Source of the DNA: Butyricimonas virosa
GTDB lineage: Bacteria; Bacteroidota; Bacteroidia; Bacteroidales; Marinifilaceae
Reading direction: 5' to 3'
Assembly (NCBI RefSeq): GCF_025148635.1
Contig: NZ_CP102269.1
Coordinates: 3,348,001-3,412,000, forward strand
DNA: 64,000 nt
Numbering within the stretch: the first letter of the stretch is position 1; every line of letters starts with the position of its first letter. The notes below the pieces were generated by a model. The model saw only the letters and a list, made by a program, of their open reading frames with translations. It did no database searches and had not been told where the DNA came from. Below, one piece after another: positions 34,886 through 44,461 of this stretch. The position numbers were made by a program, and so were the translations under genes.

Positions 34886-36730
34886 TCAGATTTCGATCTC
34901 GATCAATTTAGCCCCAGCAGTAACGGATTTTCCTTCTTGAGTCAGGATACGTTTTACTTTTCCGGCGTAATCACTTGTAATGTTGTTTTCCATCTTCATG
35001 GCTTCCAATACAAGTACGTTTTGTCCTTTACTTACAACATCACCCGGTTTAACAAGGATCTTGAAGATGTTACCCGGCATTGGAGCTTCAACTACTTTCC
35101 CGGTAATCGGTTCTTCTTTTTGAACTTCAACGGATTGTTGTGCCTGAGTCGCTTTATGAGTTGCCATGTAACGAGCTTCTTTCTGTTTTGTCAAGAAGTT
35201 TTTGGCGACAGCGGGGAAAAGTTCCATCAAGAGGACTTCTTTCTCGTTCTCTGCCAATTTTACCCCACCGAATTCGGTCAAAACAGGATTTTCTTGCATT
35301 TGATATTTTGATGTATCATACGGGATCTCTTCACGGGTACCGGCAATTTTCAGACGGAATTCTGGATCAACAGGCACCGGAGTCTTTCCATATTCACCCT
35401 TCACCAAAGCCACGAATTGATTAGATACGTTAGAATACATCGGTTTACCATTCTTGATGTCCAAGGCACAGTTCACTGCTTGAGCGCCTACAATTTGGCT
35501 GGTAGGAGTTACCAAAGGAGGAAGACCGGCAGCTAAACGAACAGTCGGAATTAATTTCATGGCATCTTCCAGAATCTCCATGGAGTTCAATTGTTTTAAT
35601 TGGGCTACCATATTGGTGTACATACCACCGGGAACCTCGGCTTTCTTCACGAGTTCGTTCGGTTTCGGGAAGTTGAAATAAGCTTCGATAGCATGGCAAG
35701 CTTTCAACAAGGCCTCTTCGTTGTTACTCTTGGCAGCAGCGATAGCATCATCGAATAATTTGTCAATGTTAGCCGGAAGTGTATCTGTAAGCGGGTTGAA
35801 CGGATTTGGGAATTGTTTAACAGCATCGTATGCCTCCAATTCTTTACGAATCGTGTACAACTCTTTGTTGATCTTGGCAACAGCTTCCATGTTTACATCC
35901 AATTCGATACCTAATTTCTTACAGAAAATGTAAATCAGTTCAATAGCCGGAGCAGCAGGACCGCCTGCGAAATTCCAGATATTGGTATCAACGATGTCAA
36001 CTCCGTGTACAATAGCGGAAAGGACGGCACCTAACCCATAGCCTGGGGTACAGTGAGTATGGAAGTCTACCGGAATCTTCAAATTGCTCTTGAATAACTG
36101 CATCATCTCGGAAATACGAGCCGGGTTAATCAAACCACTCATATCCTTGATCGTGATCATGTCAGCTCCGAGAGCTTCCATTTCTTTTGCCTTATTCAAG
36201 AAATATTCGTTTGTGAACACGGGTTCGGGATTCTTTTTCCCTTTCAACTTGTCTATCAAACTTAATTTCGGATATTTCGGGTCAATCGTGTAGCAAACAG
36301 CGCAATCTGCCATACCACCATATTTTTTCACGTATTTGATGGTAGATTTCACGTTGTTCACATCGTTCAAGGCATCGAAAATACGCATGATTCCTAAACC
36401 TGATTCGATAGCGTTTTTACAGAAACCTTCGATAATTTCATCTGTGTAAGGAGCGTAACCGAATAAGTTACGACCTCTGGAGAGGGCGGTCAATTTGGAC
36501 ACATCACCGATAACGGCTTTAATTTTTTCCAAACGATCCCATGGATTTTCGTTCAAATAACGCATTACGGAGTCGGGAACAGCTCCTCCCCATACTTCCA
36601 TTGCGTAGAACTTGGCATCCTTGTAAAAAGGTAATACGCGGTCCACTTGATTTTGGTTCATTCGGGTCGCAAATGAAGATTGTTGACCATCTCTAAGTGT
36701 TAGATCTCTAATTAGTAATTTTCGTGCCAT
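34886..36730 (-). CDS. Biotin-dependent carboxyltransferase subunit (OadA/PycB-like)
   Basis: A 614-aa protein: an HMGL-like TIM barrel (about 5-280, R-D-L-T-L-R-D-G-Q-Q-S with metal-binding Asp, V-D-F-H-T-H-C-T with two histidines), a conserved carboxylase domain (about 290-470), and a C-terminal biotinyl domain (about 545-614) with A-M-K-M, biotin on Lys579. Proteins of this architecture transfer CO2 between biotin and pyruvate or oxaloacetate. OadA works with membrane OadB to pump Na+; PycB works with a separate biotin carboxylase. Neither partner is near, so the exact complex is open. Confidence 0.9.
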   Translation of the reverse strand: MARKLLIRDLTLRDGQQSSFATRMNQNQVDRVLPFYKDAKFYAMEVWGGAVPDSVMRYLNENPWDRLEKIKAVIGDVSKLTALSRGRNLFGYAPYTDEIIEGFCKNAIESGLGIMRIFDALNDVNNVKSTIKYVKKYGGMADCAVCYTIDPKYPKLSLIDKLKGKKNPEPVFTNEYFLNKAKEMEALGADMITIKDMSGLINPARISEMMQLFKSNLKIPVDFHTHCTPGYGLGAVLSAIVHGVDIVDTNIWNFAGGPAAPAIELIYIFCKKLGIELDVNMEAVAKINKELYTIRKELEAYDAVKQFPNPFNPLTDTLPANIDKLFDDAIAAAKSNNEEALLKACHAIEAYFNFPKPNELVKKAEVPGGMYTNMVAQLKQLNSMEILEDAMKLIPTVRLAAGLPPLVTPTSQIVGAQAVNCALDIKNGKPMYSNVSNQFVALVKGEYGKTPVPVDPEFRLKIAGTREEIPYDTSKYQMQENPVLTEFGGVKLAENEKEVLLMELFPAVAKNFLTKQKEARYMATHKATQAQQSVEVQKEEPITGKVVEAPMPGNIFKILVKPGDVVSKGQNVLVLEAMKMENNITSDYAGKVKRILTQEGKSVTAGAKLIEIEI

Positions 36731-36930
36731 GTTTTATAAGAATTAATTGTTATGTGTTCTTTTAAATTCTGGATCAAATCTATTCAAAAGAAAATAATTT
36801 TCCTAATAATATACCTGAAATATCTGAGAAAAACTAACAAATTTTTTGAATCTTCAAAAATATGATTTTAATTTGTAACTTGAGATCGGATGTTTTATCC
36901 GTAACTCTGGTGAAATTTAATAAGTACGTC

Positions 36931-37404
36931 ATGGAAAGAATCGCAATATTCCCGGGATCTTTTGATCCGTTCACAATCGGACACGAAGAAATCGTGAAAC
37001 GTGGATTAAAAATGTTTGATAAAATCGTTATTGCCGTGGGGATTAATGCGGTTAAAAAAGAGTTTCTGGACGTGGATACCCGGATTGCCATCATTCGTAA
37101 AGTTTTCGAAGATGTAGATAATGTTATTGTCATGAGTTATTCTGGTTTGACTGTAGATTTTTGCGAGCAAATGGGTGCTAATTTCATTATTCGAGGTTTA
37201 CGTACTGCTGCTGATTTCGAGTACGAACGTGCTGTTGGTCAGGCAAACAAGGCGATGGATTCTTCCGTGGAAACCGTTTTCCTTTTAACTTCTCCCGAAC
37301 ATACTTTTATCAGTTCGACCATCGTGCGCGATATATTCATGAATGGAGGGAATGCCAATAAATTTTTACCAACAAATGTAACAATAGAAGATTTACGTCA
37401 ATAA
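36931..37404 (+). CDS. coaD: Phosphopantetheine adenylyltransferase
   Basis: A 157-aa protein. The start at ATG 36931 places the motif F-P-G-S-F-D-P-F-T-I-G-H at the N-terminus, as in all CoaD proteins. R-G-L-R-T-A-A-D-F-E-Y-E and F-L-L-T-S-P-E-H-T-F-I-S-S-T-I-V-R-D follow. CoaD transfers AMP from ATP to 4'-phosphopantetheine, the next-to-last step of coenzyme A synthesis, in the cytoplasm. Length matches the family. It is divergent from the carboxyltransferase gene. Confidence 0.96.
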   Translation: MERIAIFPGSFDPFTIGHEEIVKRGLKMFDKIVIAVGINAVKKEFLDVDTRIAIIRKVFEDVDNVIVMSYSGLTVDFCEQMGANFIIRGLRTAADFEYERAVGQANKAMDSSVETVFLLTSPEHTFISSTIVRDIFMNGGNANKFLPTNVTIEDLRQ

Positions 37405-37537
37405 AAGAGTGAATTTGAAACATTTTAGTGTGTTTTTCCATATATATACGAAGAGTATTAATAGATATTAGTACTGAGAAATTGTTTTATCTTTTGGAGA
37501 ATAAGAATGTAGTAGTCAAGTGGTGTGAAATATAAAT

Positions 37538-37686
37538 AAACGATCAATTAATGATCTTCAGAGGATTACTTTCTTATTGTTAAGAAAAAATTTCGAACGT
37601 ATTAATAATTAGCCATTAAAAAAAATAGCATCTTTTTACAAGTGTCAAAAAATAATGTAAATTTGTATTTCAATAATTGATCGTTT
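37538..37686. repeat. 13-bp inverted repeat around the sigma-gene promoter
   Basis: AAACGATCAATTA (37538-37550) and TAATTGATCGTTT (37674-37686) are perfect inverted copies separated by 123 bases. The right copy lies just downstream of the -7 promoter element. They could be operator sites for one regulator, or a large stem-loop. Otherwise the 37405-37744 gap is AT-rich and non-coding. Confidence 0.55.
37633..37665 (+). promoter_or_regulatory. Promoter of ECF sigma gene, locus 1
   Basis: TAAATTTG (37658-37665) matches the -7 element; TTTT at 37633-37636, 21 bases upstream, is a near -33 box. The leader to ATG 37745 is about 70 bases. Confidence 0.55.
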
Positions 37687-37744
37687 GTTGAAGGTATATA
37701 TTATTAAAATAAAGTTTATATAAATGAAGTTAGGGGTGTAATGG

Positions 37745-38302
37745 ATGGACGAGTTAGATAAAATATTGCAACTCTTGAAAAAAGGAGATCGACGAGGGTT
37801 AGAACTATTGTTCCACCATTTTTATAAGCCATTGGTATTTTATGCCATGAATTTTCTTGCGCAACAGGAGGAGGCTGAGGATGCCGTACAAGAAGTTTTT
37901 ATTAAGTTTTGGGAGGGAAAGCGTTTTCACGCTATAAAAAATAGTCTGCGTCCTTATTTGTATCAATCCGTGCGTAATTATTGTTTGAATTTGTTGGAAG
38001 GGAAAAAAGTGGTTCTTACAGAGCCCATCAACTCGAGCATGGATATGGCTGAGAATGAATATTTGGATGAGTCGGAATGGAATACCCGTATTGATCAATT
38101 ATATAAAGCGGTAGATCGTTTACCCGATCGGACGCGGGAAGTTTTTAAAAGAATCGTGCTGGACGGGAAACGGCATAAAGAAGTCGCAGAAGAATTTGAA
38201 ATTTCTGTAACCACGGTAAAAACTCTTTTGGCGAGAGCATTAGCGGCTTTACGAGCCGAGTTAAGCGAAAAAACATATTCGATTTTGTTACTCTTCGTGT
38301 AA
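37745..38302 (+). CDS. RNA polymerase ECF sigma factor, locus 1
   Basis: A 185-aa sigma-70 family protein: region 2 with A-E-D-A-V-Q-E-V-F-I-K-F-W-E (about 42-55) and region 4 with L-P-D-R-T-R-E-V-F-K-R-I and the HTH H-K-E-V-A-E-E-F-E-I-S-V-T-T-V-K-T (about 138-156). It lies upstream of a FecR anti-sigma gene and the STN-containing SusC operon; this arrangement identifies an extracytoplasmic-function sigma of the FecI type that directs transcription of the receptor genes. The start used is the ATG that opens the conserved M-D-E-L-D-K. Confidence 0.94.
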   Translation: MDELDKILQLLKKGDRRGLELLFHHFYKPLVFYAMNFLAQQEEAEDAVQEVFIKFWEGKRFHAIKNSLRPYLYQSVRNYCLNLLEGKKVVLTEPINSSMDMAENEYLDESEWNTRIDQLYKAVDRLPDRTREVFKRIVLDGKRHKEVAEEFEISVTTVKTLLARALAALRAELSEKTYSILLLFV

Positions 38303-38388
38303 TTTTTTTGATTTTTTCTTCGAATTCTTGTCATCTATTTTTTCTTTTCTCCTGTCATAAGTATAGAACCAATGGAGAATAAATCATC

Positions 38389-39540
38389 ATGTTACCAGAA
38401 AATATAGTACAATTGGCTTTGAAATCTCGTAAAAAGGGATTGACTGCAAAAGAACGGGAGGTTTTGGATCAGTGGCTTTTGGAGAACGTGGAATTGCAGG
38501 AAGAATTTCACCAGTTGGTAGAGTGTGGTTCCGTGGTACAGGCTGCTCGTTTGTTTGAGGATATTCAGATTAGAGATGCTTGGCAAAATGTGGAACAAAA
38601 ACTTTCTTCCCGACCGGGTTGGAAAAAACGTCATTTGACTATTTATTGGAGTGTTGCTGCAACGGTAGTGATTATGCTGACTGCGGGATGGTTCTTGTTT
38701 AGACAATCACCTGTAAGAACCGAGTCGGAGAAGGTAGTGCAGATAACCCCGGGGAGTTTGAAAGCCGTCTGGGTTTTAGAAGGTGGAGAGAAATATGAAT
38801 TAAGCGAAAATCTGGGACGTGATATCACGAACAGCGGGGGAGCTACGATAGGTAAGGACTCTTTGAATACGTTGGTAATTCAAGGGGGGAATAGCGGGCA
38901 AAGGAGTACCGTGAGGGTTCCGGAAGGGGGGGAATACCGGGTGGTCTTGAGTGATGGAACGAAAGTGTGGATTAACTCGGGGAGTGAATTGACATTCCCG
39001 ATGAACTTTGAAAAAGGTGAACGGGTGGTTGAATTGAAAGGAGAGGCTTATTTCGATGTTACTAAAAGTAAAGAATGGCCTTTTATCGTGCGTACTTGTC
39101 GCTCCAGCGTGAAAGTATTGGGAACCTCTTTCAATGTTTGCAGTTATGAAGAAGATGCTCTTGAGCAGGTGACCTTGGAACAAGGTGGCGTGGAAGTGAA
39201 ACATCATGATGAGACGTATCTTTTGCATCCGGGAGAGCAGTTTGAATTAGATACGACAAACGAAGAGGTTGAAGTGAAGCCTGTAAACGTGAAACTATAT
39301 ACATCATGGATTGACGGAATGTTCCGTTTCCATAATATGCCGCTGGATTTATTGACGGTGAAATTAGAACGTTGGTATAATGTGCATTTTGTTTTCTCGA
39401 ATGAAGTTTGTAAAAATTATCGTTTCACCGGGGCAATCCGTAAAGACGTGGACTTTAACGAATTTATCCGTCTGATAGAACGGACGACAAATGTGAAATT
39501 TATTATAAATCAGAAGGATATAATAATAGAAGAAAAATAA
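38389..39540 (+). CDS. FecR-family anti-sigma factor, locus 1
   Basis: A 383-aa protein with a cytoplasmic sigma-binding N-terminus (about 1-82), one membrane helix (about 86-104, V-A-A-T-V-V-I-M-L-T-A-G-W-F), and a periplasmic FecR domain with V-R-V-P-E-G-G-E-Y-R-V-V-L-S-D-G-T-K-V-W and L-K-G-E-A-Y-F-D-V. A C-terminal DUF4974-type part ends in R-T-T-N-V-K-F-I-I. It holds the sigma factor until the receptor STN domain signals. Starts 86 bases after the sigma gene. A hairpin begins directly after its stop. Confidence 0.93.
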   Translation: MLPENIVQLALKSRKKGLTAKEREVLDQWLLENVELQEEFHQLVECGSVVQAARLFEDIQIRDAWQNVEQKLSSRPGWKKRHLTIYWSVAATVVIMLTAGWFLFRQSPVRTESEKVVQITPGSLKAVWVLEGGEKYELSENLGRDITNSGGATIGKDSLNTLVIQGGNSGQRSTVRVPEGGEYRVVLSDGTKVWINSGSELTFPMNFEKGERVVELKGEAYFDVTKSKEWPFIVRTCRSSVKVLGTSFNVCSYEEDALEQVTLEQGGVEVKHHDETYLLHPGEQFELDTTNEEVEVKPVNVKLYTSWIDGMFRFHNMPLDLLTVKLERWYNVHFVFSNEVCKNYRFTGAIRKDVDFNEFIRLIERTTNVKFIINQKDIIIEEK

Positions 39541-39572
39541 AAAGCAGGAAGTACGGTCATACTCCCCGCTTT
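39541..39572 (+). other. Intercistronic hairpin between fecR and susC, locus 1
   Basis: AAAGCAGGAAGTA (39541-39553) pairs with TACTCCCCGCTTT (39560-39572) at 11 of 13 positions, starting on the base after the FecR stop. A GTTTAAAT run follows. Comparable placement is seen in locus 2 (55847-55872). It may be a partial terminator or RNA-processing site. Confidence 0.5.
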
Positions 39573-39634
39573 GTTTAAATAAGATTCATGCTTTTTTTCA
39601 AGAGCATGAGAGTACTAATTTCAAATACAAAAGT

Positions 39635-42600
39635 ATGAAAAAAAAGAGAAACACTTGGTATCGTTACGGGAAAATACCATGTAAAAGAAGTTTATGTATC
39701 ATGAGATTAACATTATTACTAATGCTTGGGTTTGTGTTTCAGCTCTCGGCAACGGGTGTGGCACAAAGCGTGAAGATTGAAAAGCAGCTTCAATCCTTAG
39801 AAACTGTATTTGAACAGGTAGAATCACAGACAGGTTTGTTGATCATGTTCAGTAATAACGAATTGGACGTGAATCGTAAAGTGTCTCTTGATGTTCGTAA
39901 ATATACGTTGGAAGAATTACTTCGCAAAGTGTTAGAGGGTACGAACATGGATTTTGACTTGGAACAGAATTACGTGGTCATCCGTCCGGCTCGTTCAGTT
40001 GCTGTACGGGATAGTGTGGTAAAGACGAATAAAATAAAAGGAGTTGTCGTGGATGCCCACGGGGAACCTCTCCCGGGAGTGACCGTTGTGGCCAAACGTG
40101 GGGAGATTCTCGTGACAGGAGCGGCTTCCGACGGGAGTGGTAAGTTTGAGATCGTGGTTCCGGCTGATATTCGGGAACTTTCTTTCACTTTCGTGGGGTA
40201 TAAAACTGCGGTTGTTCCGGTAGAATTGAATAAGGAAATGACTATACGTATGGAGGAAGAGGTGAGCGAGGTAGATGAGGTGGTGGTGACGGGTTATTTC
40301 ACGAAATCTAAATCTAGTTACACTGGAGCCGTGAAAAGTGTTACCGCCGAGCAATTGAAAACTGTCTCCGGGACAAACGTTGTTGCCGCTTTGGCAGCCT
40401 TGACGCCCGGTTTGAATCTAGTTGAAAGAAGTGAACTGGGGTCAAACCCGAATCATGTTCCCGAATTATTGTTACGGGGAATGAGTTCATTTTCGGATGG
40501 TTCCACTCAAGTGAATCAACCGACGATCGTGCTGGATGGAGTTGAAATCAGTATGCAGGATTTGTACGATTTAGATATTAATGAGATTGAAAATATTACC
40601 GTATTAAAAGATGCATCAGCAACGGCCCTTTACGGATCACGTGCTGCCAGTGGGGTAATCGTGGTGGAGAGAAAGAAATTGGCAGAGGGGAGTATGCGGG
40701 TATCTTATAATTTTACGGGAAACGTGCAATTCCCTTACTTGAAAGATTATAATATGTTGAATGCCGCCCAGAAACTGGAATACGAGCGTTTGGCGGGATT
40801 GTATTCAACCGAGGTGAAAAGAGATCCTTGGGGAAATATTACGAATGAAGGGGAACAATATGCTTTGGACAAATTGTATAATGAACGTTATCAGGAAGTG
40901 CAACGAGGTGTTGATACAGATTGGTTGTCGCAGCCGGCACGCACGGCTTTTTCTCACGATCACTCCCTACGTTTGTATGGCGGAGCTTCCAATGTCCGTT
41001 ACGAGTTATCCGGACGTTTCAATAACGTGCAGGGGGTGATGAAAGAAGACTACCGTCGTCGTTATAATTTGGGTTTTAAATTGGAATACCATGTACAGAA
41101 TAAGTTGACCATGGCCAACCGGACGACCTACAGTGAGGTGAATTACAAGCAATCTCCTTACGGTTCTTTCTCCAAGTACGTAGAAATGAATCCTTACGAT
41201 CGGATCTATAACGAGTTTGGGGAGTATAACAGAAATCTATCTTGGGATATGGATAACCCGTTGTACGAGGCAAGTTTAGGGAATTATGATATTTCTAAAG
41301 ATAAATCGTTCTCGAATACCACGGATTTCCGTTGGGAAATCAACAAGTTGTTCCGCTTGTCGGGAAACTTTAATATTACCGTGTCCAATTCCAACAACGA
41401 AGTGTTCAAATCTCCCGATTCTCAGGATTTTAAAACGGAGACCGAACTTTCTAAAAAAGGTTCATTGACCCAGAAAAATGGAAGTGGCGTGTCTTATGCC
41501 GGAACGCTGACAGGTGCATTTAATTTGATGACCGATAATAATAGTTTATACAGTGTGAATGCGGGTGTGGAAATCCGGAAGGAAACTAGCGAGTCTTCCA
41601 CCATGACAGGAGTGGGCTTTTATGATGATGCGTTGAATTTCATGGGGCAGGCTGCTGGTTATTCGGATAAAACGGATCAAAAACCGACCGGAACTCAAGC
41701 TATCAGCACGGAATTGGGATTTTTCGTGAATGCCAACTATATGTATAATAACCGTTATTATGCAGACGTGGTTTATCGGGTGACCGGATCGTCCAAATTT
41801 GGAGCCAATAACCGTTATGGTAATTTCTGGTCAGCCGGATTGGGATGGAACATACACAATGAAAGTTTTGTTACTTCCAGCAAAATTGATATTCTGAAAA
41901 TCCGGGGAAGTTTGGGATACACTGGTAAGGTAAATTTCTCTCCTTTCCAGGCGATGACCATGTATCAATTCTCCGGGGATCTGGAATATTTAAACGGGAT
42001 AGGAGCTGTTCCGCAAGGTATCGGTAATGAAGATTTAGGTTGGGAACGGGAGTTATCGTATAACCTCGGGACGGACATCAGTCTTTTCGATCGTCGGTTG
42101 AATTTTACGTTTGACATTTACTTGAAAAAAACTACCGATCTGGTATTGGATGCCTCTCGTGCTCCCTCTACCGGGACTACTTCTGCCAAAGAAAATATCG
42201 GAGAGATGGAGAACAAGGGATTGGAATTCCAAGTGGATGGTATGCTCGTGCAGAGAAATGATTTCTATTGGCAGGTTGCTGCTACCGGAAGTATGAACCG
42301 GAACCGGATATTGAAAATAAACAGTGCCCTAAAGAAAGCGAATGAAGATGCCAATAAGGTGGATTCAAAAACTCCGTTGGCACAGTATGAGGAAGGGGAA
42401 TCCACCACGGCATTGAAGGTGGTTAAATCGGCAGGGATTGACCCGGCAACGGGACAAGAAGTATTTATAAAATTGAACGGTGAGAGAACTTTCGAGTATT
42501 CTGCGGATGACAAATTTGTGATCGGGGACACGGAGCCGAGATTCCGGGGAACGGTTTCCACCAATTTGTTCTACAAAGGTTTCAGTCTCTATCTGTTGGG

Positions 42601-42997
42601 TCGTTACGAATGTGGTGCTTACCTGTACAACGAGACTCGTGCCACGAAAGTGGAAGGTGCAAACCCGAAAAAGAATGCGGATAAACGGGTGTTTGATAGT
42701 CGTTGGAAGAATCCGGGAGATATTGCTTTTTATAAAGATATTGCCGATTCCGATGGATGGGGGACGAATCCGAAACATTCCGATCGTTTCGTGGAAAAAG
42801 AAAATGTATTCACGTTGGGAACGGTGAATTTCGGTTATGAATTCGGGCAGAATATCTGTTCCAAGATCGGGGTTCGGAATTTACGTGTCGGAGTGAATTT
42901 GACTGATATTGTGCGTTGGTCAAACGTGAAAATAGAACGAGGAACCACTTATCTATATAGTAACGGGTTTGAATTTACGCTTAGTACAACATTTTAA
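39635..42997 (+). CDS. SusC/RagA-family TonB-dependent receptor with STN domain, locus 1
   Basis: A 1120-aa outer-membrane protein. Order: signal (about 20-44, L-L-L-M-L-G-F-V-F-Q-L-S-A), STN secretin/TonB short N-terminal domain (about 52-116), CarboxypepD_reg-like domain (133-210, V-D-A-H-G-E-P-L-P-G-V-T), the V-D-E-V-V-V-T-G-Y TonB-box region (213-221), plug (L-K-D-A-S-A-T-A-L-Y-G-S-R) and beta-barrel to the C-terminal F. It imports large nutrients with TonB energy; the STN domain couples substrate arrival to FecR. The substrate is unknown; peptide- or glycan-linked uptake is usual for the family. Confidence 0.95.
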   Translation: MKKKRNTWYRYGKIPCKRSLCIMRLTLLLMLGFVFQLSATGVAQSVKIEKQLQSLETVFEQVESQTGLLIMFSNNELDVNRKVSLDVRKYTLEELLRKVLEGTNMDFDLEQNYVVIRPARSVAVRDSVVKTNKIKGVVVDAHGEPLPGVTVVAKRGEILVTGAASDGSGKFEIVVPADIRELSFTFVGYKTAVVPVELNKEMTIRMEEEVSEVDEVVVTGYFTKSKSSYTGAVKSVTAEQLKTVSGTNVVAALAALTPGLNLVERSELGSNPNHVPELLLRGMSSFSDGSTQVNQPTIVLDGVEISMQDLYDLDINEIENITVLKDASATALYGSRAASGVIVVERKKLAEGSMRVSYNFTGNVQFPYLKDYNMLNAAQKLEYERLAGLYSTEVKRDPWGNITNEGEQYALDKLYNERYQEVQRGVDTDWLSQPARTAFSHDHSLRLYGGASNVRYELSGRFNNVQGVMKEDYRRRYNLGFKLEYHVQNKLTMANRTTYSEVNYKQSPYGSFSKYVEMNPYDRIYNEFGEYNRNLSWDMDNPLYEASLGNYDISKDKSFSNTTDFRWEINKLFRLSGNFNITVSNSNNEVFKSPDSQDFKTETELSKKGSLTQKNGSGVSYAGTLTGAFNLMTDNNSLYSVNAGVEIRKETSESSTMTGVGFYDDALNFMGQAAGYSDKTDQKPTGTQAISTELGFFVNANYMYNNRYYADVVYRVTGSSKFGANNRYGNFWSAGLGWNIHNESFVTSSKIDILKIRGSLGYTGKVNFSPFQAMTMYQFSGDLEYLNGIGAVPQGIGNEDLGWERELSYNLGTDISLFDRRLNFTFDIYLKKTTDLVLDASRAPSTGTTSAKENIGEMENKGLEFQVDGMLVQRNDFYWQVAATGSMNRNRILKINSALKKANEDANKVDSKTPLAQYEEGESTTALKVVKSAGIDPATGQEVFIKLNGERTFEYSADDKFVIGDTEPRFRGTVSTNLFYKGFSLYLLGRYECGAYLYNETRATKVEGANPKKNADKRVFDSRWKNPGDIAFYKDIADSDGWGTNPKHSDRFVEKENVFTLGTVNFGYEFGQNICSKIGVRNLRVGVNLTDIVRWSNVKIERGTTYLYSNGFEFTLSTTF

Positions 42998-43008
42998 AAG
43001 GAAAGATT

Positions 43009-44442
43009 ATGAAGATAAGATTTAGAAATATAATGATACTTTTAGTCTTGTTCGTCGGGGGAAGTTCTTGTGACAGCTTTTTGGACGTGCAACCTAAAGG
43101 AGAAGTACTGGAAGGCGATTTATTGAAGGATGCGAAGGGATTTGAGAATGCCCTCTACGGGGTTTATGCTAAAATGGGGACAGCGGGACTTTACGGGCAG
43201 AATTTGAGTTATTATGCTTTGGACTTGATGGCTCAATACTATACTTCTGCAAATAATGAAGAGGCAGAGCCGCTCATACAGTATGATTATAAAAGTACGA
43301 AAGTGGAAGATCGTTTCTATAATATCTGGTGCGAAATGTATTCCAATATCGCATACGCGAATAACGTGCTGGAACATTTGGAACATTTTTCTCCTTCGGA
43401 TATGCAATTTTATAATATTTATAAAGGAGAGGCTTTAGGGGTACGGGGATTCATGCATTTTGATCTCTTACGTATTTTCAGCGAGCAGGTTACGGAAAAC
43501 GAGGGTGCCGACGGGATTCCTTATTCAACTCGCTTCTCTTTGTTCGCCCCGGACGTGTTGAAGGCTAAAGACGTGTATAAACGGATTATTTCGGATTTGA
43601 AATCGGCAGAACAACTGTTGGATGACGAGGAGTTATATGCATCGGCCTCTTCGAATGCCAATTTCCTGAAAGATCAAAATATCCACTTTAATTTGCAGGC
43701 CGTGCAGGCAACGTTGGCAAGGGTTTACCTGACGGAAGGAGTATTGGATAGTGCTTTATATTATGCGCAACGAGTGATGCAGTCTCCCGGGCTTTCTTTA
43801 TTAGATTACACGGAGATCGCCGGGGATATGGCTGGAAAATTGTCGTCCAAGGAGACTGTGTTCGGGATTTATTCCAAGAGCTTTGCTGATCCGGTGATCA
43901 AGATTTTACACAATTCCCAAACGGCATATTCTCTTGAAATGCGTTACAATATTCAACAGTTGTACCAAGTTGACGGGACTGGGAATGATTATCGTTGGAG
44001 CGCATGGTACACGTATAATGACGTGGCTAAAGACTGGAAGTTGGATAAATTGACGGATTCTTATGTGTTGAACAATAACGAATATTCTCGTCCGGCGGGA
44101 CAAATTCGCGGTATTAATATGATTCGTTTGTCTGAAATGTATTATATCGCGGCAGAGTGTGCTTTGAAATTGGGACATTATGATCAAGCTCTCGATTATT
44201 TTAATGAATTGCTGGAAAGTCGGGGGTTGGTAGCTCTGGACGAGAGAACCCCGGCTGAAACTTTGACGATTGACAAGATCACGGATGACCGGTATAAAGA
44301 GTTTGTCGGGGAAGGCCAGTCTTTCTACCATATGAAACGGTTGAATCTGGATATCTTGAACGTGGAGGGTAAAATCATACCTGCAGACAAGAAAGTTTAC
44401 GTGGTGGATATTCCGTCACAAGAGTTTGAATTTAGAAGATGA
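43009..44442 (+). CDS. SusD/RagB-family nutrient-binding lipoprotein, locus 1
   Basis: A 477-aa lipoprotein with signal and Cys21 (G-S-S-C-D-S-F-L-D-V-Q-P). Its helical TPR-like body includes Y-G-V-Y-A-K-M and A-L-G-V-R-G-F-M-H-F-D-L-L-R. It caps the SusC barrel on the cell surface and binds the substrate. It starts 11 bases after susC. Confidence 0.94.
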   Translation: MKIRFRNIMILLVLFVGGSSCDSFLDVQPKGEVLEGDLLKDAKGFENALYGVYAKMGTAGLYGQNLSYYALDLMAQYYTSANNEEAEPLIQYDYKSTKVEDRFYNIWCEMYSNIAYANNVLEHLEHFSPSDMQFYNIYKGEALGVRGFMHFDLLRIFSEQVTENEGADGIPYSTRFSLFAPDVLKAKDVYKRIISDLKSAEQLLDDEELYASASSNANFLKDQNIHFNLQAVQATLARVYLTEGVLDSALYYAQRVMQSPGLSLLDYTEIAGDMAGKLSSKETVFGIYSKSFADPVIKILHNSQTAYSLEMRYNIQQLYQVDGTGNDYRWSAWYTYNDVAKDWKLDKLTDSYVLNNNEYSRPAGQIRGINMIRLSEMYYIAAECALKLGHYDQALDYFNELLESRGLVALDERTPAETLTIDKITDDRYKEFVGEGQSFYHMKRLNLDILNVEGKIIPADKKVYVVDIPSQEFEFRR

Positions 44443-44461
44443 AATCGTAAATAAGAAGCAT

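Noticed and set aside
34874..35311. 145-codon plus-strand frame at the end of the carboxyltransferase gene
   Set aside because: Antisense to the biotinyl domain with Lys579 and overlapping the shared terminator region.
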